A stretch of DNA of 19,039 nucleotides from contig JBNGDJ010000042.1 of NCBI GenBank assembly GCA_049974825.1, positions 1-19,039 of the forward strand, in the 5' to 3' direction. The DNA comes from JBKHDT01 sp049974825. Its GTDB lineage: Bacteria; Pseudomonadota; Gammaproteobacteria; Halothiobacillales; Halothiobacillaceae. This document shows, piece after piece, positions 1 through 6,422 of the stretch. Each line of letters opens with the position of its first letter. The first letter of the stretch is position 1. Both the position numbers and the translations under genes were made by a program. The notes beneath the pieces are model-generated. The model was not told where the DNA came from. It searched no databases and saw only the letters and a program-made list of their open reading frames with translations.

Positions 1-73
1 GCCGGGGCCTGGGTTGCCCGTGCGAATTCATCGTGAAATTTCCCGATGTTTTTAGTTCTGCCGGCGGTTCCGT

Positions 74-901
74 TCAGTCCCCCGTCGAGGGCAGCTGGGC
101 AATGCCGTGTTCCGTGCGCCAGATACCGTGGCGCGCATTGTACAGTCGGAGTTGCTTGTTGGCGCGGACTTCCTCGGGGCTTCTGTAACTTCGTCCATGG
201 TCCAGATGGATCACGATGGCATCGTACCGGACGTGTCTTGGGCGAATGCCGGCGTTGATCAGCCGAACGCCGAACTCCCGATCCAGGCCGCCCCAGGGCA
301 TTCGTTCGTCAAAACCGTTCACCCGAAGGATGTCCTCAAGCCACGCCGAGGCGTTTGCCCCCTTGAAATTGCAACGGGTCGGCGTCAGGGCGTTCAGTAT
401 TCCGGCCATCCGGGGGCTCGCGGTGAGTTTCAGGTTTTTGCGATCTGCCGGCAGTCCGTGCTCTTTCAGCCAGTGAAGCTCAAAGCACCGTCCGGACAGG
501 ATATCCTCCCGGTCGATGGCCTCGCTGGTGGACATCGGCAGCTTGTTGTATCCCCCGGACAGAAAATACCCAGGCTGCGCCCGCGCCGCATGGACGGCCA
601 GAAAGTCGCGGCGGGGGATGCAGTCACCATCCGTGAAAACCACATAGGGTGTTCTGACCCGCCTTATCGCCTTGTTCAGGATGCGGCATTTGCGAAAGCC
701 GCGATCCTCCTGCCAGACATGGTCGATGGTCAGGCTCGTTTCGCGGCGCATCTTTTCCACGAGTGACCGGGTTTGCTCGGAAGAGCCGTCGTCCGCGACG
801 ATCACCTCGAAGTCCTGGTGCGTCTGGGCGCTGTATCCCCACAGTACCTTTTCCAGCCACTTCGGCGAATTGTAGGTGGTCATGACCACGGAGAGCTTCA
901 T
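74..901 (-). CDS. Family 2 glycosyltransferase, probably LPS/surface glycan
   Basis: This 275-residue protein is a GT-A fold family 2 glycosyltransferase that should move a sugar from a nucleotide donor to a surface glycan at the cytoplasmic face of the membrane. The N-terminus has the family start VVMTTYN, followed by ADDGS (residues 36-40) for nucleotide binding and the metal-binding DGD motif (91-93). A C-terminal block with GANAS, NGFDER and GGLDREFG (about 181-212) resembles the galactosyltransferase-like half of KfoC-type and LPS-core enzymes. There is no signal peptide or membrane helix. Its ATG overlaps the stop of the upstream acyltransferase gene as ATGA, so the two are probably translationally coupled. 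That neighbour is why I favour lipopolysaccharide as the target. The family call is firm; the sugar and acceptor are unknown. Nothing terminator-like is visible in the 73 nt after its stop. Confidence 0.85.
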   Translation of the reverse strand: MKLSVVMTTYNSPKWLEKVLWGYSAQTHQDFEVIVADDGSSEQTRSLVEKMRRETSLTIDHVWQEDRGFRKCRILNKAIRRVRTPYVVFTDGDCIPRRDFLAVHAARAQPGYFLSGGYNKLPMSTSEAIDREDILSGRCFELHWLKEHGLPADRKNLKLTASPRMAGILNALTPTRCNFKGANASAWLEDILRVNGFDERMPWGGLDREFGVRLINAGIRPRHVRYDAIVIHLDHGRSYRSPEEVRANKQLRLYNARHGIWRTEHGIAQLPSTGD

Positions 902-1836
902 CGTGGCTCATCCTCCAGTTGGTTGGCCTCGTCCTGTCGAGTGGCGGAATCATAGGGAGAGGGCTGCCCATCGGCCAGGTTCTTGAATCGCCGGTGTCCC
1001 CACAGGTAGTCCTCCGGGTGTTCCCGGATATGGGCCTCAAGCCGGGCGGTCAGCCGCCGGGTGTCGGCCGCGTCATCGCCACTGGGCAGGTTGTCCAGCG
1101 GCGGTTCGATCCGCAGGTGGAAGCCCCCGGCGGTTCTGTGGACGAAGAAGGGCAGGATTCGTGCCCGGCCCAGCCGCGCAAGGTGCGGGACCGCGATATT
1201 GGTGGCGCAGGGGATGTCAAAGAACGGCAGCATGGCGCTCTGGGCTCGTCCGTAATTCTGGTCCGGTGCGATCCAGAGCACGTCCCCGCGTCTGAGGGCG
1301 CGCACCATGCGCATGGTCTGGTCCTTGGCATAAAGGGCAGTGACATGGCGCGCCCGTCCTCCGTCGATGGCCTCGTTGATGATCGGGTTGCGGTTGGGTC
1401 GGTAGATGACACCCAGCGGCAGTTGCTGTGCGAGGCACCCGGCACCGAGCTCCATGCAGGTCAGATGTCCGGTATACAGCAGTACGCCCCGGCCGTCCTC
1501 TCGAGCGGCCTCCAGGTTTTCCCAGCCTTCGATGCTCCATTCAGGCGGGTCGTCCTGCCGGGCCCACCAGCCCCAGATGACTTCTGCAAGTCCCTGACCA
1601 AGGCTGTTATAGTGCGCGCGGAGCAGAGTTCTGCGCTGGCGCTCGTTCAGCTCCGGGAAGCACAGGCGCAGATTTGTGTTGGCGATGTGACGTCGCTTCG
1701 GTCCCAGACGATACATCACCGGGCCCATGGCGCGGCCAAGTGCCAGTAGCCAGGGCCTAGGCAGGCGGGCCAGCGCCCGGGCCAGGCCAAGCCCGACTCG
1801 CAGCATGGCCGCTCTGGCAGGGTGCGACTGTTTCAT
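898..1836 (-). CDS. lpxL: Lipid A biosynthesis acyltransferase (LpxL/LpxM/HtrB family)
   Basis: This 312-residue enzyme should transfer a secondary fatty acyl chain from acyl-ACP to the lipid A precursor at the inner membrane. The family's HX4E catalytic motif is visible as GHLTCME (H124, E129). Further family signs are an N-terminal hydrophobic stretch (about 13-45), the RPNRNP segment (146-151), the DQNYG segment (192-196) and the C-terminal HPEDYLWGHRRFK block (273-285). I chose the ATG at 1836 because homologues begin close to this point; the frame stays open to 1905, but those extra 23 residues look unlike the family. A TAGAAT hexamer lies about 12 nt upstream of the ATG with no good -35 partner. 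The gene overlaps the next one by 4 nt. Whether it is LpxL or LpxM (first or second secondary acylation) cannot be told from sequence, so the symbol is a family-level guess. Confidence 0.9.
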   Translation of the reverse strand: MKQSHPARAAMLRVGLGLARALARLPRPWLLALGRAMGPVMYRLGPKRRHIANTNLRLCFPELNERQRRTLLRAHYNSLGQGLAEVIWGWWARQDDPPEWSIEGWENLEAAREDGRGVLLYTGHLTCMELGAGCLAQQLPLGVIYRPNRNPIINEAIDGGRARHVTALYAKDQTMRMVRALRRGDVLWIAPDQNYGRAQSAMLPFFDIPCATNIAVPHLARLGRARILPFFVHRTAGGFHLRIEPPLDNLPSGDDAADTRRLTARLEAHIREHPEDYLWGHRRFKNLADGQPSPYDSATRQDEANQLEDEPR

Positions 1837-1975
1837 CCGGCGAATTCTACCCCATCCCCTTGGCGTTGGTTGCCGTGTGTGTCTCTGTCCGTTTGGTGAC
1901 GGCAAACCTGGTCATTCGCGCGCACTGGCGCCCGGTGGGCCGCTGCATTGTAGATTCGATCAGAAGAGGTTTTCA

Positions 1976-2182
1976 TTGCACAAGGCGTTCTTTGATTCTT
2001 GGTCCAACCGGGAAATTCTGCAGTTGATCGAGCGGGCGCGGGCGGAGCTTGCGCGCCGCGCCAAGGTTTCTGCCCCACCACTGGACGAGGATGCCGCGCT
2101 GTCGGCCTTGTCCGTGTCCTATCGGCGCTTTCAGCGCAGCAGGCGCCGCGAGGTCGAGGAAATCGGCGATCTTTTTCGCTGA
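1976..2182 (+). CDS. Hypothetical 68-residue protein with a TTG start
   Basis: I do not recognise this family. The frame is open further upstream, but the only well-placed ribosome binding site, AGAGG (1965-1969), lies 6 nt before a TTG at 1976, giving 68 residues beginning HKAFFDSWSNREI after the initiator. The product is strongly charged and looks helical: a first amphipathic helix (about 7-29, ILQLIERARAELARR) and a second arginine-rich helix (about 44-65, RRFQRSRRREVEEI). It has no cysteines, signal peptide or membrane segment. It is divergent from the lipid A acyltransferase gene (139-nt gap) and convergent with ribF. A small helical DNA-binding or RNA-binding protein is possible, but that is inference only. 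The clean Shine-Dalgarno and coding-like composition support a real gene; the absence of an ATG lowers confidence. Confidence 0.5.
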   Translation: MHKAFFDSWSNREILQLIERARAELARRAKVSAPPLDEDAALSALSVSYRRFQRSRRREVEEIGDLFR

Positions 2183-2315
2183 AGTGGACGACTGTCTTGC
2201 ATTGGCATGCTGGATGCGCGGCGGTTGATCAGGGAAACTCTGCACAAATCCATCCATGGACTGGTGGGCTGGCGCCAGCTTAACGCGTCAGCAGGCTTTG
2301 CCCGCGTTCAGACAC

Positions 2316-2344
2316 GCCCGGGCCGATGCATGCTCGGCCCGGGC
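2316..2344. repeat. Perfect 11-bp inverted repeat
   Basis: The arms GCCCGGGCCGA (2316-2326) and TCGGCCCGGGC (2334-2344) are exactly complementary around a 7-nt loop, TGCATGC, which itself contains the palindrome GCATGC. Neither side carries a T-run, so it is not a classical intrinsic terminator. It could be a protein binding site, a repetitive extragenic element, or a Rho-assisted transcript end for the 68-residue gene. Confidence 0.6.
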
Positions 2345-2398
2345 TATGCAATTCAATGGCTTACGTCATTGTGCGGCAGGGCATCCGAGACCGGCACG

Positions 2399-2426
2399 GG
2401 AAGGTCTGCATTCGTGCAGACCTTCC
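2399..2426 (-). terminator. Perfect 12-bp hairpin after ribF, terminator-like
   Basis: The arms GGAAGGTCTGCA (2399-2410) and TGCAGACCTTCC (2415-2426) pair perfectly around a TTCG loop. It begins 8 nt past the ribF stop on the minus strand and also lies downstream of the convergent 68-residue gene, so it could serve both. No U-tract follows on either strand, so it is better read as a transcript-stabilising or weak terminator hairpin than a strong intrinsic terminator. Confidence 0.5.
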
Positions 2427-2434
2427 TTGGCCTG

Positions 2435-3385
2435 CTATCGCCCCGACTGGTCGCCATGCTTTTTCAGCCAGGCACGGGCGATCTGGCTGTCGGTCTGGAT
2501 CTGTGACACAAGCGCTTCGAGTGACTCGAATTGTCGTTCCGGGCGAATCCTGTGCAGGAATCGCACCTCGATTACCTGGCCGTAGATCGTCTCCTCGAAG
2601 TCAAACAGATGCACCTCCAGCCGTGCGCGCAGCCCGCCGACGGTGGGGCGTCGACCGACATTGGCCACGCCGTCGACAAGGCGCCCATCCGGCAAGGCTG
2701 CGCGCACGGCAAACACGCCCGACAGCGGGCTTTGGCGACGATGCAGGGCGATGTTCGCGGTCGGGTAGCCGAGGGTTCTTCCCCGCTTGTCGCCGTGCGC
2801 GACGTGTCCACAGAGCGCATAGGAGCGGCCAAGCAATCGCGCGGCCTGGGTCATTTCGCCCGCGGCCAGTGCCGCGCGCACCCGCGTCGAGGAAATGCGT
2901 TGTCCTTCGAGCTGGTAGGTTCGGGCTTTCTCGACGGTGAATCCTGCCGACTGGCCCAGCTGCTCGAGCAGGGCATGGTCGCCCGCGCGTCCGGCGCCAA
3001 AGCGAAAGTCATCCCCCACCACCACGTGTCGGGCATTCAACCCTTTGACCAGCACGTCGCGCACGAAGTCTTCCGCCGGAAGGCTGGCCAGTCGTCGATT
3101 GAAGTGCAGGACGGCAAGTTCGTCGATGAACCCGAGCGCATTAATGGCGCGGTAGCGCTCGCGCAGCCGGGTCAGGCGGGCCACCGGCTGATCGGGGTCG
3201 AAGAACTCCCGGGGCAGGGGTTCGAAGGTCATCACCACCGCCGCCAGCTGCCGGGCGCCAGCCGCTTCCGCGGCCTGGGTCATCACCGCCTGGTGGCCCA
3301 GGTGCACCCCGTCGAAATTGCCCAGGGTGACCACGCAGCCGCCGGGCGCCGGTTTCAGATTGTGCTGTCCTCGGGTGATTTTCAT
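2435..3385 (-). CDS. ribF: Bifunctional riboflavin kinase / FMN adenylyltransferase
   Basis: RibF phosphorylates riboflavin to FMN and then adenylates FMN to FAD in the cytoplasm. The 316-residue protein has both modules. The N-terminal nucleotidyltransferase carries LGNFDGVHLGH (21-31), GDDFRFG (124-130) and ISSTRVR (164-170). The C-terminal riboflavin kinase carries GDKRGRTLGYPTAN (198-211), VANVGRRPTV (240-249) and a following LEVHLFDF strand with the catalytic glutamate (E257). The ATG at 3385 overlaps the murJ stop as ATGA; the frame stays open upstream to 3418, but that extension lies inside murJ and is not family-like. In most gammaproteobacteria murJ-ribF is followed by ileS and lspA. 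Here ribF ends at a hairpin facing a convergent small gene. Confidence 0.97.
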   Translation of the reverse strand: MKITRGQHNLKPAPGGCVVTLGNFDGVHLGHQAVMTQAAEAAGARQLAAVVMTFEPLPREFFDPDQPVARLTRLRERYRAINALGFIDELAVLHFNRRLASLPAEDFVRDVLVKGLNARHVVVGDDFRFGAGRAGDHALLEQLGQSAGFTVEKARTYQLEGQRISSTRVRAALAAGEMTQAARLLGRSYALCGHVAHGDKRGRTLGYPTANIALHRRQSPLSGVFAVRAALPDGRLVDGVANVGRRPTVGGLRARLEVHLFDFEETIYGQVIEVRFLHRIRPERQFESLEALVSQIQTDSQIARAWLKKHGDQSGR

Positions 3386-4971
3386 GCGTCTTCGCGTTTT
3401 TCGGGCGGGTCGCTGCAAGTATCGCGTCGCAGCAGGTCAGGCCGCATGCCGGCCAGAAGGGCAGTTGCCACAAAGGCTGCCGCGCCAGCGGCGATCAGGC
3501 CCGCAAGCTGCCCGCTGCGCTGCCAGCCATCCCAGGCCGTCCATTGCGTCGCCGGTGGCGCCAGCCACCAGAGCAGCAGGATCATGCTGGCGCAGCCGGC
3601 CAAGGTTTGCAGGGCGGCGCGCTTCATTTTGGTGTCAATCGTCCAGATGGCCCGCCGTTTCAGGATGACCGCGAGCATCCCCGCGTTCAGCCAGGCGACC
3701 AGCGCCGTGGCGAGTGCCAGGCCAACGTGCGCGGCAGGTTGCTCCGAAAGCATCCAGGGAATGACGATCACGGCCTTCAGGCCAAGCCCGATCAGCACGG
3801 AGATGACCGCGACGCGCACCGGCGTGGCGGTATCCTGCCGGGAGAAGAAGGCCGGCGCCAGTACCTTGATCAGCAAAAAGGCCGGCAGGCCGAGCGCGTA
3901 GGCCATCAGTGCCAGCCGAACCATCTGCGTGTCGTGTGGCGTGAACTCCCCGTACTCGAACAGCGTGGCCAGGATCGGTCCGGATAGCAGCACAAGCCCT
4001 GCCGTGGCCGGCAGGCCGATCAGCAGGGTTAGGCGCACGGCCCAGTTGAGCGTGGCGTTGAAGGCCTCCGGGGTCTGTCGGGCATGCTCGCGCGAGAGCT
4101 TGGGCAGGATGACCGTGGCCAGCGCCACCCCGAATACCCCTAGGGGCAATTCCACCAGTCGGTCGGAATAGTACAGCCAGCTGACGCTGCCGGCGACCAG
4201 CAGCGAGGCCAGAATGGTGTCGATCAAAAGACTGATCTGCGTAACCGAGGCCCCGAACATCGCCGGAATCATCAGCCGAACTGTCTTGCGGACTCCTTCA
4301 TGGCGGCCGAGGCGGGGGCGGGGCAGCAGCCCGATTCGGGCCAGGAATGGCAGCAGGAATCCCAGCTGCAGGATTCCGGCAATGAATACGCCCCAGGCCA
4401 GTCCCATGACCGGCTCGTCCATGAGCGGGGAAAGCAGCAGCGCCGCGCCGATCAGCGCGATGTTCAGCCAGATCGGGGTGAGTGCCGGCATGGCGAAACG
4501 CCCGAAGGCGTTCAGCGTGCTGGCGGCGAAGGCAGTCAGCGAGATGAACAGCAGGTAGGGAAAGGTGATCCAGAGCATTTGCTCGGCCAATGTCTGCTGC
4601 GCGGGATCGCCGGCAAACCCGGGCGCGAAGAGCAGGATCACCAGCGGCGCGCCGATGACGCCCAGACTGACCACGAGCAGCAGCACGGTGGCCAGGGTTC
4701 CGAACATGTGGTCCACGAACGACTTGAGTTCTGCCCGGCTGTTTTTTTCCCGGTACTCGGACAGAACCGGCACGAATGCCTGCTGGAAGGCGCCTTCGGC
4801 AAACAGCCGGCGCAGGAAGTTCGGGATCTTGAACACCACGAAGAAGGCGTCGGTGGCCGCGCCGGCCCCGAACAGCCGGGCCAGAAGCACGTCCCGCACA
4901 AAGCCGAGCACGCGCGATATCATGGTCATCGCGCCAATCACGGCGGTCGATTGCAGCAGCTTGCGGCTCAC
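3382..4971 (-). CDS. murJ: Lipid II flippase MurJ
   Basis: MurJ is the MOP-superfamily inner-membrane protein that flips lipid II for peptidoglycan synthesis. The 529-residue product has the usual length and about 14 hydrophobic helices. The N-terminal signature is present (SRVLGFVRDVLLARLFGAG, then DAFFVVFKIPN and RRLFAEGAF), including the conserved arginines and aspartate that line the central cavity. I chose the GTG at 4971 because it gives the family's usual N-terminus (SRKLLQSTAV) and has a strong GGAGGT 9 nt upstream. An in-frame GTG at 4995 has no ribosome binding site. The gene is 100 nt downstream of tesA and overlaps ribF by 4 nt. Confidence 0.96.
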   Translation of the reverse strand: MSRKLLQSTAVIGAMTMISRVLGFVRDVLLARLFGAGAATDAFFVVFKIPNFLRRLFAEGAFQQAFVPVLSEYREKNSRAELKSFVDHMFGTLATVLLLVVSLGVIGAPLVILLFAPGFAGDPAQQTLAEQMLWITFPYLLFISLTAFAASTLNAFGRFAMPALTPIWLNIALIGAALLLSPLMDEPVMGLAWGVFIAGILQLGFLLPFLARIGLLPRPRLGRHEGVRKTVRLMIPAMFGASVTQISLLIDTILASLLVAGSVSWLYYSDRLVELPLGVFGVALATVILPKLSREHARQTPEAFNATLNWAVRLTLLIGLPATAGLVLLSGPILATLFEYGEFTPHDTQMVRLALMAYALGLPAFLLIKVLAPAFFSRQDTATPVRVAVISVLIGLGLKAVIVIPWMLSEQPAAHVGLALATALVAWLNAGMLAVILKRRAIWTIDTKMKRAALQTLAGCASMILLLWWLAPPATQWTAWDGWQRSGQLAGLIAAGAAAFVATALLAGMRPDLLRRDTCSDPPEKREDA

Positions 4972-5071
4972 GCCCGAAAGACCTCCGCCCAACACATGGA
5001 ATCACCCGGCAGCAGGGTGCGCGAAGTCCCGGTATCCGCCCGCAGAAGCCGGGCTGGCATGATGCGCATGT

Positions 5072-5725
5072 TCAGTCCGAACCGGTTGCCGGGTTCGTTC
5101 CGGCTGTGATCAGTGGCTCGATGACGGCCCAGACATTTTTGAACAGAATCGGCTGCGCCTCGGCCGTGGGGTGTAGTCCGTCGTCCTGCATCAATTGCCT
5201 GTCCGTGGCCACGCCTTCGAGCAGGAAGGGCACGAGCGGCACGGACTCGGCTTCGGCGATCTCGGCAAACATCCGGGCAAAGCCGTCGGCGTACATGGGT
5301 CCGTAATTCGGGGGCAGCATGATCCCGATCAGGATCGGCCGGGCGCCGCTTTCGCTTACCTGGTTCAGCATTGTGAGAAGATTTTGCCGGATTGCATCCA
5401 GCGGCAGGCCGCGCAGGCCGTCATTGGCACCGAGCTCGACAAGAACCCATTGGGGGTCATGGCGTTCGAGCAGGCGGGGCAGGCGCGACAGCCCACCGGA
5501 GGTCGTCTCGCCGCTGATGCTGGCGTTGATGACTTCAATTTCCCGCGGGGCCAGTCGTTCGGTCAGTTGAACCACCCAGCCTTCGGAGACGTCCAAGCCG
5601 TAAGCGGCAGACAGCGAGTCGCCGAGCACCAGCAGTCGTTCCTGCTTCGTTGCGGCGTGACCCGTCCCGGCAGCGAAGGCCAGAATCAACACCCATACGC
5701 CCTTCACGAGCGCTTCGAACCTCAT
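5072..5725 (-). CDS. tesA: Arylesterase / acyl-CoA thioesterase I (SGNH hydrolase)
   Basis: TesA is a periplasmic SGNH-family hydrolase of acyl thioesters and lysophospholipid-like esters. All four consensus blocks are visible in 217 residues: GDSL with nucleophile S37, G72 in SGETT, N101 in GAND, and the DGLH dyad (D182, H185). The first 24 residues are a typical signal peptide ending GHA-A. A GGGAG ribosome binding site sits 8 nt before the ATG. The gene is divergent from ybbA, and the two start codons share a CATG at 5723-5726, so each promoter must lie within the other gene. The E. coli homologue has the same neighbours and, as I recall, TesA associates with YbbA-YbbP, so a joint role in handling envelope lipids is plausible here. 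Confidence 0.93.
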   Translation of the reverse strand: MRFEALVKGVWVLILAFAAGTGHAATKQERLLVLGDSLSAAYGLDVSEGWVVQLTERLAPREIEVINASISGETTSGGLSRLPRLLERHDPQWVLVELGANDGLRGLPLDAIRQNLLTMLNQVSESGARPILIGIMLPPNYGPMYADGFARMFAEIAEAESVPLVPFLLEGVATDRQLMQDDGLHPTAEAQPILFKNVWAVIEPLITAGTNPATGSD

Positions 5726-6422
5726 GTCTCACTCCCAGCTTGTCAATGTGCTTCAGGCCCGGTCGGTCACCCAGACAGTCAAGGGCCCGGACCAGCCGCT
5801 CACCATTTTGCACCAGGTCACGCTTGACGTCGCGCGCGGCGAGGTGTTGGCCATCGTGGGGCCGTCTGGGGCGGGCAAATCCACCCTGCTGGCGCTGCTG
5901 GCCGGCCTGGATACGCCGAGCGCCGGCGAGGTTCACCTTCTGGGCGAGCGAGTGGATCGCCTGGACGAGGATGCCCGGGCCCGCCTGCGCGCCGGCCGCG
6001 TGGGGTTTGTGTTCCAGTCCTTTCAGCTGATCGACGGGCTGACCGCATTGGAAAACGTGGCCATGCCGCTGGAACTGGCAGGGCGCGATGATGCACGTGC
6101 CCGGGCGGGCGAGGCGCTGTCGGAAGTCGGCCTCGCTGAGCGGATGCGCCACTACCCGCGCCAGCTTTCCGGGGGCGAGCAGCAGCGGGTGGCGCTTGCG
6201 CGCGCCTTCGCCATGGAGCCGGCCATTTTGTTTGCGGACGAGCCGACCGGTTCGCTGGACACCCGCACCGGGGAGACGGTGATCGAGTTGATGTTTCGCC
6301 TGCGTGCCGCGCATCAGAGCACCCTGGTGCTGGTCACCCACGACCCGGCCCTGGCCGGTCGCTGTGACCGCCGCGTCCTGATCGAAGGTGGCCAGTTGCA
6401 CGAAGAGGAAGCCGCACGATGA
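5724..6422 (+). CDS. ybbA: ABC transporter ATP-binding protein YbbA
   Basis: This 232-residue ATPase belongs to the MacB/LolD-type (type VII) group that powers envelope machines rather than classical pumping. It has Walker A GPSGAGKST (46-54), the Q-loop (Q98 in FVFQSF), signature LSGGE (148-152), Walker B ILFADE (168-173) and the H-loop histidine H206. No membrane segment is present. It overlaps the permease gene as ATGA, and its ATG shares two bases with the divergent tesA start. The Shine-Dalgarno before this ATG is weak. The neighbourhood identifies it as YbbA rather than LolD. Confidence 0.93.
   Translation: MSHSQLVNVLQARSVTQTVKGPDQPLTILHQVTLDVARGEVLAIVGPSGAGKSTLLALLAGLDTPSAGEVHLLGERVDRLDEDARARLRAGRVGFVFQSFQLIDGLTALENVAMPLELAGRDDARARAGEALSEVGLAERMRHYPRQLSGGEQQRVALARAFAMEPAILFADEPTGSLDTRTGETVIELMFRLRAAHQSTLVLVTHDPALAGRCDRRVLIEGGQLHEEEAAR

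Larger units (their letters stand above)
2183..2434. other. Intergenic spacer with two perfect hairpins
   Basis: This 252-nt gap lies between the convergent 68-residue gene and ribF. I see no convincing gene in it. It holds a 10-nt palindrome CTGGCGCCAG (2269-2278) and two long perfect inverted repeats listed separately (2316-2344, 2399-2426). A stretch near 2230-2252 (AGGGAAACTCTGCACAAATC) looks like the kind of end seen on IS5-type insertion sequences, but no transposase or matching opposite end is present, so this is only an impression. Confidence 0.4.

Noticed and set aside
1..73. Terminator or gene start at the left edge
   Set aside because: No stable stem with a T-run and no supported coding frame is visible in this short stretch.
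2316..2344. Intrinsic terminator
   Set aside because: The stem is strong but no T-run follows on either strand, so it is listed as an inverted repeat only.
2531..3901. Plus-strand open frame of 456 codons opposite ribF and murJ
   Set aside because: Both opposite genes are certain; this frame has no family motif and spans their junction.
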